From RGIG9379 sp031553005 (lineage in GTDB: Bacteria > Bacteroidota > Bacteroidia > Bacteroidales > Paludibacteraceae): 64,000 bases of DNA. Of the stretch, positions 32,951-40,481 are shown piece after piece. The first letter of the stretch is position 1, and every line of letters begins with the position of its first letter. Made by a program: the position numbers and the translations under genes. Where the stretch lies: NCBI GenBank assembly GCA_031553005.1, contig JAVBMA010000001.1:1-64000 (forward strand). Direction: 5' to 3'. The notes beneath the pieces were generated by a model, which saw only the letters and a list, made by a program, of their open reading frames with translations, did not search any database and was not told the DNA's origin.

Positions 32951-33373
32951 CTATCCGTTTATTCGTTTACTTTCTAAATAAGATTGTAAAATAATGGTTG
33001 CACTGATCTCGTCTATCAATCCTTTATTCTGGCGGGTTTTCTTTTTAGCGCCGCCTTCGATGAGAGCCTGATGCGCCAGCACGGAAGTAAACCGCTCGTC
33101 AACCATCTGTACCGGAATGGAAGGAAATTTATTTTTCAATCCGCGCACAAACGGTTCTATCAAACGCATCGAATCGGAAGCTTCGTTATTCATCTTGCGA
33201 GGTAAACCGACAACAAAAAGCTCAACTGATTCTTTAGACGTATATTCAGCCAGAAATTTAAAAATCTCACCCGACGGAACCGTAGTCAATCCGTTTGCAA
33301 TAATTTTCAGAGGATCGGTAACTGCAATACCCACTCGTTTTTGCCCGTAGTCTATAGATAAAATTCGCCCCAT
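32951..33373 (-). CDS. ruvX: Holliday junction resolvase-like RuvX (YqgF)
   Basis: This 140-residue RNase H-fold nuclease family member has the N-terminal ILSIDYGQKRVGIAV with the catalytic Asp, VVGLPRKM near 75, and VDERFTSVLA carrying the acidic residue of the third motif. RuvX acts in 16S rRNA 5'-end maturation in E. coli, and Holliday resolvase activity has been proposed. It shares the palindromic promoter region with the divergent metA. Confidence 0.92.
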   Translation of the reverse strand: MGRILSIDYGQKRVGIAVTDPLKIIANGLTTVPSGEIFKFLAEYTSKESVELFVVGLPRKMNNEASDSMRLIEPFVRGLKNKFPSIPVQMVDERFTSVLAHQALIEGGAKKKTRQNKGLIDEISATIILQSYLESKRING

Positions 33374-33391
33374 TTATTTTATTTTCTCCTA

Positions 33392-33572
33392 CAAAGATAG
33401 ATATATTAGTTGAAAGTGGAAAGGTGAAAAGTGAAAGTTAAGAGTTGAGAACAAAATACAATATCATCTGGCTGCAACTCCATCCCGTTTATGTTCAACG
33501 ATTTTTATTAACTCTGAATTTTCAACTTTTACTTTTCACCTTTCCACTTTCAACTAATATTCCTATCTTTGT
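33392..33572. promoter_or_regulatory. Palindromic divergent promoter region of ruvX and metA
   Basis: Left arm 33392-33443 and right arm 33521-33572 are inverted copies; the outer 42 nt match at 40 positions. Each arm ends with a TATCTTTG -7 box: 33392-33399 (minus) drives ruvX and 33564-33571 (plus) drives metA. The arms consist of the CTTTCAACT/AGTTGAAAG word family. The loop between them (about 80 nt) holds no further motif that I recognise. Confidence 0.8.
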
Positions 33573-33595
33573 GTTTAACCAGAATTTTTGACGTT

Positions 33596-34513
33596 ATGCC
33601 TTTAAATATTCCGACAAATTTACCGGCCATAAATATCTTACGGGAAGAGAATATTTTCGTAAAAGACTCAAATGAAGCATCTGACCAGGATATCAGGCCA
33701 TTAAAAATCATCATACTCAATCTGATGCCGTTGAAAATAACTACGGAAACAGATTTGATTCGCCTTTTGTCAAATTCGCCGTTGCAAATAGAAATCGATT
33801 TTATGCAAATTAAAAGCCATACATCGAAAAATACTCCTATTGAGCATATGATGGCTTTTTATAAGACATTCGATTCTTTGCGGAACCAAAAGTATGACGG
33901 AATGATTATTACCGGTGCACCTGTTGAGAATTTCGATTTTGAAGAGGTCAATTATTGGAACGAGATAAAAGAGATTTTCGATTGGGCAAGGACACATGTC
34001 ACATCAACTCTTTTTATATGTTGGGCTGCACAAGCCGGACTCTATCACTATTATAATATTCCCAAATATGCTCTGAACAAAAAAATGTTTGGCGTATTCA
34101 GGCATTCGGTATCAGATTCAAAGAATCCGATCTTCAGAGGTTTCGATGATGTGTTTTATGTTCCTCACAGCCGTCACACGGAAGTCAGGAAAGAAGATAT
34201 TGAAAAAGTCCCCGAACTCCAGGTTATTTCCGAATCCAACGATGCCGGGATTTACATGGTAATGGGCAGAAACGGACGGGAATTTTTTATTACCGGACAT
34301 TCGGAATATGCTCCCAACACATTAGATATTGAATATAAGAGGGATTTGGAAAAAGGATTGGTGATTGATATCCCCAAAAACTATTACAAGGACGGAAATC
34401 CTCATAATAACCCGGTAGTACGCTGGCGAGGGCATGCAAACCTGCTGTTTTCCAATTGGCTGAATTATTTTGTATACCAGGAGACACCGTACGATATAGG
34501 ACAGATACAGTGA
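33596..34513 (+). CDS. metA: Homoserine O-acyltransferase MetA
   Basis: MetA acylates homoserine with succinyl- or acetyl-CoA in methionine synthesis. From the ATG at 33596 (MPLNIPTNLPAIN) it has 305 residues, the usual length; the upstream TTG at 33569 overlaps the promoter and is rejected. FICWAAQAGLYHYY carries the nucleophile Cys, and HSRHTEV the His-Glu pair. The residue choosing acetyl or succinyl donor could not be judged from sequence alone. Confidence 0.96.
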   Translation: MPLNIPTNLPAINILREENIFVKDSNEASDQDIRPLKIIILNLMPLKITTETDLIRLLSNSPLQIEIDFMQIKSHTSKNTPIEHMMAFYKTFDSLRNQKYDGMIITGAPVENFDFEEVNYWNEIKEIFDWARTHVTSTLFICWAAQAGLYHYYNIPKYALNKKMFGVFRHSVSDSKNPIFRGFDDVFYVPHSRHTEVRKEDIEKVPELQVISESNDAGIYMVMGRNGREFFITGHSEYAPNTLDIEYKRDLEKGLVIDIPKNYYKDGNPHNNPVVRWRGHANLLFSNWLNYFVYQETPYDIGQIQ

Positions 34514-34570
34514 TTAGTGGTTAGTGATTAATGGTTAGTTTTAAGTGTTCGATCAAAATTAATATTCATT

Positions 34571-34652
34571 ATTTTGAAAGTAATTGATTGATAGTTAATA
34601 ATAATTGATTGACAATAGATTACGCCGAAGGCAAATTACAATTAATTACGTA
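34571..34652 (+). repeat. Repeat family B, copy 2
   Basis: It contains ATTACGCCGAAGGCAAATTA between AT-rich words (GAAAGTAATTGATTG, CAATTAATTACG). It is the reverse complement of 30928-30996, with a small extra AT-rich segment. Confidence 0.75.
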
Positions 34653-34683
34653 TTATATATAAGATGTACTTAATGCAATAAGC

Positions 34684-34818
34684 ATGAAAGAAAATATTTT
34701 AAAGACAAAAAGTTTCAGTTTTGCGGTAAGGATTGTGAAATTGGACAAACATTTGTGTGATTATAAAATAACTTCAACAATCGGAACCGCCAAATCCAAA
34801 CTAATCACTAATCACTGA
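34684..34818 (+). pseudogene. Remnant of a four-helix-bundle (S23/IVP-type) protein gene
   Basis: A 44-codon ORF starts MKENILKTKSFSFAVRIVKL, which closely matches the N-terminus of the TIGR02436 four-helix-bundle proteins common in Bacteroidetes (usually about 115-125 aa). The family's middle region (the RSGTSIGAN part) is missing. The last codons, LITNH and the stop, are formed by the word tract next to the U32 gene. It is a deletion remnant rather than a working gene. Confidence 0.65.
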
Positions 34819-34822
34819 TTCC

Positions 34823-36634
34823 GTGGAACTTCTTTCTCCTGCAAAAAACTCAGAATGTGGTATTGAGGCCATTAACCATGGGGCTGATGCCGTTTATATC
34901 GGCGCTCCCAAGTTCAGTGCAAGAGCCGCTGCATCGAATACTATTGAAGAAATTGAGTCTTTGGTAAAATATGCGCATCGTTATTATGCCAGAATATATG
35001 TTGCCCTGAACACAATCTTAGATGATCGGGAACTGATTGAGACAGAGAAAATAATACGAAAACTTTACGAAACCGGCGTAGATGCCCTTATCATACAGGA
35101 TATGGGAATCACACAGTTGGATCTTCCTCCGATTCCTTTACATGCAAGTACACAAACAGATAACCGGACTGTAGAAAAAGTAAAATTTCTTGAACAAGCG
35201 GGATTTGACCAGGTTGTCCTTGCCCGCGAACTATCCCTCGGACAAATACGCGAAATTGCAGATCATACTTCAGTAAAATTAGAAGCATTCGTGCATGGCG
35301 CTCTTTGTGTAAGTTACAGCGGGCAATGCTACATCAGTCAGGCATTTTGTAACAGAAGTGCAAACAAAGGCGCATGCGCCCAGCTCTGCCGCCTTCCTTA
35401 TTCGCTGCTGGATGCATCGGGCAACATAATAATAGAAAATAAGCATCTGCTTTCCCTTAAAGACCTCAATTTATCCGGTTATCTGCAAGAATTGATTGAT
35501 GCGGGCATCTCTTCTTTTAAGATTGAAGGACGTTTGAAAGAGACTTCTTATGTAAAAAATATTACTGCTTATTACAGGCAAAAGCTGGATGAGATTCTGG
35601 AAGGTTCAGGAAAATATAAGAAATCCAGTTCAGGAAAATGCAAGTTTTTCTTTTTGCCTGACCCTGAAAAAAGTTTTCACCGCGGCTCTTCCGATTACTT
35701 CATCCATAAACGAAACATTGAAATAACATCTTTTGATTCACCAAAGTCACTGGGAGAATATATCGGAACGATAGACTCCTGCTCGCCTCAACATATTTCG
35801 GTCAATAGCAATAAGGAGATTGCAAATGGTGACGGATTTTGTTATGTTAACCGGCAAAGTTCATTTTTAGGATTCAAAGCAAACAGAGCTGAACAGAACA
35901 AAATATTCCCATCTGAATCGATCTCAATTCCGGCGGGAACTAAATTATACCGCAACTACGACCAGGCGTTTGAAAAATTGCTTTCAAAAAAATCGGCAGA
36001 ACGCAAGGTTCAAGCGCGGATTCATATTTCAGAAACAGATGAAGGGTTTTATTGCAGTATTAGTGACGAGGATAATATAACTGCATCAATATTTAAGAAG
36101 CAGTCAAAAGAGATTGCACAAGACAAAGAGAGAGCCATAGAGTCTATACGTAAGCAGTTTTCAAAAACAGGGAATACCATTTTTGAAATAAACGATATAG
36201 AAATAAGTTTTAATGATTCCTATTTTATTCCACCATCCTTATTAACAGAATGGAGAAGAGAATTGATTGAATTGCTGGAACAGGAGAGAGAGAATAAATA
36301 CCCGCGCACGATTATTAAATTTCCAGAAACGACTCATCCTTATTTAACTGAATCTTTAGACTATAAGGGAAATGTACATAATCAAAAAGCAAAAGAGTTT
36401 TACAGGAAGCATCAGGTTAAGGAAATAGAAAATTCTTTCGAACAGGAGAAAAGGGAGTCTGCAATCCTTATGTTTTGCAAACATTGCCTGAAATATAGCT
36501 TGGGATTATGTCCTAAAAACAGAAGTAATAATCAAATTTGCAAGGAGCCTTTTTACCTTTTATATAATAACCGGGAAAAATTGCGGCTGCATTTTGACTG
36601 CAAACTTTGCGAAATGCAAGTGCATCAGAAATAA
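34823..36634 (+). CDS. U32 family peptidase (RlhA/TrhP-like)
   Basis: The protein has 603 residues. The N-terminal domain (1-300) matches peptidase U32: LLSPAKNSECGIEAINHGAD, QDMGITQL, EAFVHGALCVSYSGQCYIS and NRSANKGACAQLCRLPY with its cysteine cluster. The middle is a DUF3656-like collagenase-associated region; the C-terminus has a further Cys group (CKHCLKYSLGLCPKN, then CKLCEMQ). E. coli relatives act in rRNA or tRNA hydroxylation rather than proteolysis. The start is GTG; no ATG is available in frame upstream. Confidence 0.9.
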   Translation: MELLSPAKNSECGIEAINHGADAVYIGAPKFSARAAASNTIEEIESLVKYAHRYYARIYVALNTILDDRELIETEKIIRKLYETGVDALIIQDMGITQLDLPPIPLHASTQTDNRTVEKVKFLEQAGFDQVVLARELSLGQIREIADHTSVKLEAFVHGALCVSYSGQCYISQAFCNRSANKGACAQLCRLPYSLLDASGNIIIENKHLLSLKDLNLSGYLQELIDAGISSFKIEGRLKETSYVKNITAYYRQKLDEILEGSGKYKKSSSGKCKFFFLPDPEKSFHRGSSDYFIHKRNIEITSFDSPKSLGEYIGTIDSCSPQHISVNSNKEIANGDGFCYVNRQSSFLGFKANRAEQNKIFPSESISIPAGTKLYRNYDQAFEKLLSKKSAERKVQARIHISETDEGFYCSISDEDNITASIFKKQSKEIAQDKERAIESIRKQFSKTGNTIFEINDIEISFNDSYFIPPSLLTEWRRELIELLEQERENKYPRTIIKFPETTHPYLTESLDYKGNVHNQKAKEFYRKHQVKEIENSFEQEKRESAILMFCKHCLKYSLGLCPKNRSNNQICKEPFYLLYNNREKLRLHFDCKLCEMQVHQK

Positions 36635-36644
36635 AATAAAACAG

Positions 36645-36684
36645 AAAAATCCCCTCTGATTTCAGAAAAACAGAGGGGATTTTT
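36645..36684. terminator. Bidirectional terminator between the U32 gene and rplI
   Basis: Stem AAAAATCCCCTCTG (36645-36658) with CAGAGGGGATTTTT (36671-36684) and a 12-nt loop. A/T flanks on both sides allow it to serve the convergent U32 and rplI genes. Confidence 0.85.
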
Positions 36685-36714
36685 GTATTTTAAAATTCGA
36701 TTAAGATGTTAGTC

Positions 36715-37158
36715 TTATTCAGCAACTACTTCGAAAGTGATTTCTGCCGAAACTTCTTTATGAAGTTTTAAAGTAGCTTTATAAGTTCCCAATTCTTTTA
36801 CCGATTCTTTGATAACAATTGATTTCCTATCAACTGCAAATCCTTTTTTAGCCAATGCTTCAGCAATTTGAATATTGTTTACCGACCCAAAGATAGTTCC
36901 GGTAGCGCTTGCTTTTGCTCCGACAGTAAGAGAAAGTCCGTTTAACTTTTCAGCTAATTCAGCAGCTTCCTTCTTAATTTTTTCTAACTTATGAGCACGT
37001 TGTTTCAAATTTTCAGCTAATACCTTTTTTGCAGAAGAAGTTGCCAATTTGGCTTTCCCCTGAGGGATAAGGAAATTACGTCCGTAACCGTCTTTAACTG
37101 TTACTACATCGTCTTTATAACCTACGTTATTTACGTCTTCTAATAGTATGATTTCCAT
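36715..37158 (-). CDS. rplI: 50S ribosomal protein L9
   Basis: At 147 aa the length is standard for L9. The N-terminal domain starts MEIILLEDVNNVGYKDDVVT with KDGYGRNFLIPQGKA; a long connecting helix (about 40-75) leads to the C-terminal rRNA-binding domain. It is the last gene of rpsF-rpsR-rplI, 18 nt after rpsR. Confidence 0.98.
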   Translation of the reverse strand: MEIILLEDVNNVGYKDDVVTVKDGYGRNFLIPQGKAKLATSSAKKVLAENLKQRAHKLEKIKKEAAELAEKLNGLSLTVGAKASATGTIFGSVNNIQIAEALAKKGFAVDRKSIVIKESVKELGTYKATLKLHKEVSAEITFEVVAE

Positions 37159-37176
37159 TCTTTATTCCTCCTTCTA

Positions 37177-37449
37177 TTATTTCATCAAATCAGTTACATA
37201 AGGAAGCAACGCAATGTGGCGTGCTTTTTTAACTGCTTGAGCAATTTTACGTTGAAATTTCAAAGAAGTCCCGGTAAGGCGACGAGGTAAAATTTTACCT
37301 TGTTCGTTCAAGAATTTCTTTAAAAATTCAGGATCTTTATAATCGATATATTTGATACCGCTTTTTTTGAAACGGCAATATTTTTTCTTCTTAACTTCTA
37401 CTGACGGAGGAGTTAAATATCTGATTTCTGATGAGTTTTGTGATGCCAT
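37177..37449 (-). CDS. rpsR: 30S ribosomal protein S18
   Basis: This 90-residue protein carries the S18 core: CRFKKSGIKYIDYKDPEFLK, then ILPRRLTGTSLKFQR and QAVKKARHIALLPY. The N-terminal extension is modest. It lies 3 nt after rpsF in the conserved operon. S18 and S6 bind 16S rRNA as a pair. Confidence 0.98.
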   Translation of the reverse strand: MASQNSSEIRYLTPPSVEVKKKKYCRFKKSGIKYIDYKDPEFLKKFLNEQGKILPRRLTGTSLKFQRKIAQAVKKARHIALLPYVTDLMK

Positions 37450-37452
37450 TTT

Positions 37453-37803
37453 TTAGTCCTCCTTTACTCCTTTAGATTTAACACTTCTTCTTTTCGCAGC
37501 ATATTCAGCAGCATACTTATCCATTCTGGTTGTTAGGAAACGGATAACTTTTTCATCACGACGAAATTGGATTTCCAATTTGTCAATTACTGTCGGTTCT
37601 GCATCAAATTCTAACAGGCAATAAAATCCTGTTGACTTTTTGTCGATAGGGTAAGCCAACTTACGAAGTCCCCAACACTCTTCATTCACAATCTGTGCTT
37701 TCTCTTCCAGAAGAATGTTTTTGAATTTTTCTACCGCTTCCTTCATCTGAACGTCAGATAAAACGGGAGTTAAAATGAAAACGGTTTCATAATGATTTAA
37801 CAT
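37453..37803 (-). CDS. rpsF: 30S ribosomal protein S6
   Basis: At 116 aa this is S6, with MLNHYETVFILTPVLSD and the conserved WGLRKLAYPIDKKSTGFYCL. The C-terminal tail is Lys/Arg-rich (KRRSVKSKGVKED). It is the first gene of the operon and is preceded by an ideal promoter. Confidence 0.98.
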   Translation of the reverse strand: MLNHYETVFILTPVLSDVQMKEAVEKFKNILLEEKAQIVNEECWGLRKLAYPIDKKSTGFYCLLEFDAEPTVIDKLEIQFRRDEKVIRFLTTRMDKYAAEYAAKRRSVKSKGVKED

Positions 37804-37854
37804 AAATCTCCTAAATTTTAATTAGTTACTATTCGCCTCTTTCGAAACGAGCTG

Positions 37855-37885
37855 CAAAGGTAATGTTTTTTGTCAGGTTTTCAAA
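37855..37885 (-). promoter_or_regulatory. Promoter of the rpsF-rpsR-rplI operon
   Basis: On the minus strand, -33 TTTG (37882-37885) is 19 nt from -7 TACCTTTG (37855-37862). This -7 variant is shared with the tRNA-Lys promoter and the leader at 164. The 5' UTR is about 45 nt. The remainder of the 302-nt gap up to 38105 is AT-rich apart from the dedA promoter. Confidence 0.8.
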
Positions 37886-38069
37886 TGTTTTCAAAAAAAA
37901 ATAAACTTCATAGATATATGAATCGGAAAATCCATTTTTGACTAATGAACAATATAAATCCCGTAATTAGAATTTACAGATTCTAAACAATTAACATTGG
38001 TTTAAGCATTTATCCTTAAAATAAAGGTTATGATAATTAATTTTCACTTTTTTATGTTTCTCAAATACC

Positions 38070-38077
38070 TATCTTTG
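38070..38077 (+). promoter_or_regulatory. -7 promoter element of the DedA gene
   Basis: The plus strand reads TATCTTTG, 28 nt upstream of the ATG. Confidence 0.6.
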
Positions 38078-38105
38078 AGCTCGAATATAAAACTATAAAT
38101 TAATC

Positions 38106-38738
38106 ATGGAGTCGGTATCTTTTATTCAATGGTGTTTAGACAATCTTAATTACTGGACTATTACATTCCTAATGACAATTGAAAGTTCTTTTGTTCCTTT
38201 CCCATCCGAAGTTGTGGTTCCGCCTGCGGCGTATAAAGCAGCTGCGGGAGAACTGAATGTTTTTCTGGTTGTTATCTTTTCTACAATAGGTTCTGCGTTG
38301 GGAGCCATAATCAACTATATGTTAGCATATTTCCTCGGACGTCCTATCGTATACAAATTTGCCAATAGCCGCATCGGTCACATGTGCCTATTGGATCAGG
38401 AAAAAGTAGAAAAAGCTGAGAGTTACTTCAGGGATCATGGAGTCGTATCCACTTTAGTAGGAAGGTTAGTTCCGGCTGTACGTCAATTAATATCCATCCC
38501 GGCCGGATTAGCCAAGATGAAATTTCATATATTTCTTCTTTATACTATATTAGGAGCAGGGATCTGGAATATCGTACTTGCTGCAATCGGCTACTATTTA
38601 CACTCTTTTATTCCTCAAGATCAATTAATGGAAAAAGTAAATCAATATAGTGGAGAGTTATCTCTTATTTTCGTTGTACTGGCTATTTTCGTAATCGGTT
38701 TTTTAGCTTACAAGGGTATCAAAAAAACAAAGAAATAA
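38106..38738 (+). CDS. DedA family membrane protein
   Basis: This 210-residue integral membrane protein shows the DedA pattern: FVPFPSEVVVPPAAYKA near the first membrane segment, then GSALGAIINYMLAYFLGRP, and GRLVPAVRQLISIPAGLAKM with the functionally important Arg residues. DedA proteins recycle lipid carriers (undecaprenyl phosphate or phospholipid flipping) in the inner membrane. The substrate here is not defined. It is monocistronic. Confidence 0.92.
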   Translation: MESVSFIQWCLDNLNYWTITFLMTIESSFVPFPSEVVVPPAAYKAAAGELNVFLVVIFSTIGSALGAIINYMLAYFLGRPIVYKFANSRIGHMCLLDQEKVEKAESYFRDHGVVSTLVGRLVPAVRQLISIPAGLAKMKFHIFLLYTILGAGIWNIVLAAIGYYLHSFIPQDQLMEKVNQYSGELSLIFVVLAIFVIGFLAYKGIKKTKK

Positions 38739-38748
38739 TTCAAAATAG

Positions 38749-38832
38749 ATTTTCAGACAGTCAGATTTTCAGATTTTCAGACAGCTAAATAGTCAACAAA
38801 TATCTGACTGTCTGACTGTCTGAAAATCTGAT
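38749..38832. repeat. Reiterated-word palindromic tract between dedA and rubrerythrin genes
   Basis: The words TTTCAGACAGTCAGA and their complements form arms at about 38749-38782 and 38801-38832. It lies between convergent genes and could act as a shared terminator. Confidence 0.7.
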
Positions 38833-38850
38833 TATCTTATTATTCCAAAA

Positions 38851-39429
38851 TCAATAATTTGTCTTTTGTATTTCAAAATGAGCCTGAGGGTGACGACAAG
38901 CGGGACACTCTTTCGGAGCATTCTCTCCATTTGCAATATATCCGCAATTGCGGCACTGCCAGTTTTGTTTTTCTTCTCTGGAAAAAACTTTATTTTCTTC
39001 CAGATTTTTCAATAATGCCAGATAACGTTCTTCATGCCCTTTCTCTGCTATGCTGATCATACGATACATAACCGCTATTTCAGGGAATCCTTCTTCATCT
39101 GCAATATCTGCAAATTTAGGATAGTCAAGATACCACTCTTCATGTTCTCCTGCTGCAGCTTCCGTCAGATTATCTTTTGTTGTCGCAATAACTCCGGCAG
39201 GATAAGAGGCTGTGATTTCTACCATACCGCCTTCTAAATATTTAAACATCCTTTTAGCATGTTCTTTTTCCTGATTAGCAGTCTCTTCAAAAATAGCTGC
39301 TATTTGCTCATATCCTTCTTTCTTGGCAACACTTGCAAAATAAGTATACCGGTTTCTTGCCTGCGACTCTCCGGCAAAAGAAGTTAATAGATTTTTTTCT
39401 GTTCGCGTACCTTTTATGCTTTTTTCCAT
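38851..39429 (-). CDS. Rubrerythrin
   Basis: This 192-residue protein has an N-terminal ferritin-like diiron domain (1-145; FAGESQARNRY, EETANQEKEHA and AEKGHEERY supply Glu and His ligands) and a C-terminal rubredoxin-like iron site (CRNCGYI and CPACRHPQ, near 156-180). It reduces hydrogen peroxide to water in anaerobes. A TATCTTTG promoter lies at 39464-39471. Confidence 0.96.
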   Translation of the reverse strand: MEKSIKGTRTEKNLLTSFAGESQARNRYTYFASVAKKEGYEQIAAIFEETANQEKEHAKRMFKYLEGGMVEITASYPAGVIATTKDNLTEAAAGEHEEWYLDYPKFADIADEEGFPEIAVMYRMISIAEKGHEERYLALLKNLEENKVFSREEKQNWQCRNCGYIANGENAPKECPACRHPQAHFEIQKTNY

Positions 39430-39463
39430 ACTTTCATTTTTAATAGTTAAATTTAATTATCAC

Positions 39464-39471
39464 CAAAGATA
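39464..39471 (-). promoter_or_regulatory. -7 promoter element of the rubrerythrin gene
   Basis: The minus strand reads TATCTTTG, about 35 nt upstream of the ATG. No peroxide-regulator operator was recognised. Confidence 0.6.
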
Positions 39472-39530
39472 TTATTTTAACCGGCAAAAGATTCTTTATT
39501 TTTTCTAAAAAATAAACAAAATATATTTAG

Positions 39531-39607
39531 AGATGTTCAGACATTCAGATGTTTAGATATTCGGATAAATAGTCTCTATCTGACTATCTAAACATCTGAA
39601 TATCTGC
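39531..39607. repeat. Reiterated-word palindromic tract upstream of the rubrerythrin gene
   Basis: Words of the CAGATGTTTAGATATTCGG type occur with their complements (CTATCTAAACATCTGAATAT). It contains TAGATATTCGGATAAATAG, identical to the sequence that ends def. Confidence 0.7.
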
Positions 39608-39652
39608 TTTCAGAGATAATCAGACAAAATTAATTTGAAGTTAGTAGGGAGC

Positions 39653-39691
39653 AAAAAAAATGGATTGAATGCAATATTCAATCCATTTTTT
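39653..39691 (-). terminator. Terminator after the MORN gene
   Basis: Stem AAAAAATGGATTGAAT with ATTCAATCCATTTTTT (about 39655-39691) around a short loop, ending in a T run on the minus strand. Confidence 0.8.
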
Positions 39692-39709
39692 AGTATTATA
39701 AACAACTGA

Positions 39710-40174
39710 TTACTTTTTCATTCTTTCAATACTAATCTGTTCTATTAGTTCGCTGTTTTCAAATACTCCGGTTTGTTTAGTTCCACTGGCAAAGGTATAA
39801 ACACCTTCTCCGTTTCTCTTTCCATTTTTAAAATCACCGGTATAACTATCACCATTGGCAAATGTATAAGTTCCTTTTCCTTCCGGTTGGCCATCTACAA
39901 AAGTCCCGCTGTAAACATCACCGGTAGGATAAGTATAAGTACCGTTTCCGTTTCGTTGGCCATTCTTGAACTCACCAACATATTTGGCTCCCGATTTATA
40001 AGTATAAGTTCCTGAACCATCAAACTTTCCGTCGTGGAAAGTTCCATCATAAAATTCTCCGGGCTCAAAAGTATAAACTCCTTTTCCGTCCCTGCATTTT
40101 CCTTTACATTGAGAATATGCGTCTACACTGACAAAAACAAGTGCAATTACAAAAAATAAAAGCTTAGTCTTCAT
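39710..40174 (-). CDS. Secreted MORN-repeat protein
   Basis: This 154-residue protein has a signal peptide (LLFFVIALVFVSVDAYSQ). It is followed by about five MORN repeats of 23 residues, each of the form Y-x-G-x-F-x-(D/N)-G-x-x-(D/N/E)-G-x-G-T-Y-T-(F/Y). MORN repeats make beta-hairpin arrays that bind lipids or proteins. The specific role is unknown. A TATATTTG promoter lies at 40292-40299. Confidence 0.88.
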   Translation of the reverse strand: MKTKLLFFVIALVFVSVDAYSQCKGKCRDGKGVYTFEPGEFYDGTFHDGKFDGSGTYTYKSGAKYVGEFKNGQRNGNGTYTYPTGDVYSGTFVDGQPEGKGTYTFANGDSYTGDFKNGKRNGEGVYTFASGTKQTGVFENSELIEQISIERMKK

Positions 40175-40481
40175 AAATATTATTCTTTAAAATTATTCCT
40201 GATTTAAGAGAGATAGAAAAAACGGATTATTTGAAACATATATTTTCTCTGGTTTGCTTTTCCATAAAGCAAAAACTTCAATCAGGAATCGCAAATATAA
40301 ACAAAAAAAAAATAATAAAGAACAATATTTCATTTTATTCAAAAATGATATTTAAACCTATATCAATTAGTTAATTAGCAGATTAGCAAATTAGTAAATT
40401 ACCTATTCTCTTAGTTAGTTAAACAGTTAATCAATTAGCCATTCACTCACTTAATCATCTGCTAATTAACTAATTTGCTAA
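40175..40481. other. Intergenic region, 307 nt, with word tract
   Basis: It holds the MORN promoter (TATATTTG on the minus strand, 40292-40299) and, from about 40365 to 40486, a tract of TTAGTTAATTAGCA-type words with an inverted partner that reaches the gmd stop codon. No gene is seen. Confidence 0.7.

Larger units (their letters stand above)
34511..34820. other. Intergenic region with word tracts, repeat B and a gene remnant
   Basis: The 309-nt gap after metA begins with a GATTAGTGGTTAGTGATTA word tract (34511-34539) and ends with its inverted partner ACTAATCACTAATCACTG (about 34800-34817), next to the GTG start of the U32 gene. Between them lie repeat B copy 2 and the four-helix-bundle remnant. 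Confidence 0.7.

Noticed and set aside
33569..33595. TTG start for metA
   Set aside because: It overlaps the TATCTTTG promoter; the ATG at 33596 gives the standard N-terminus.
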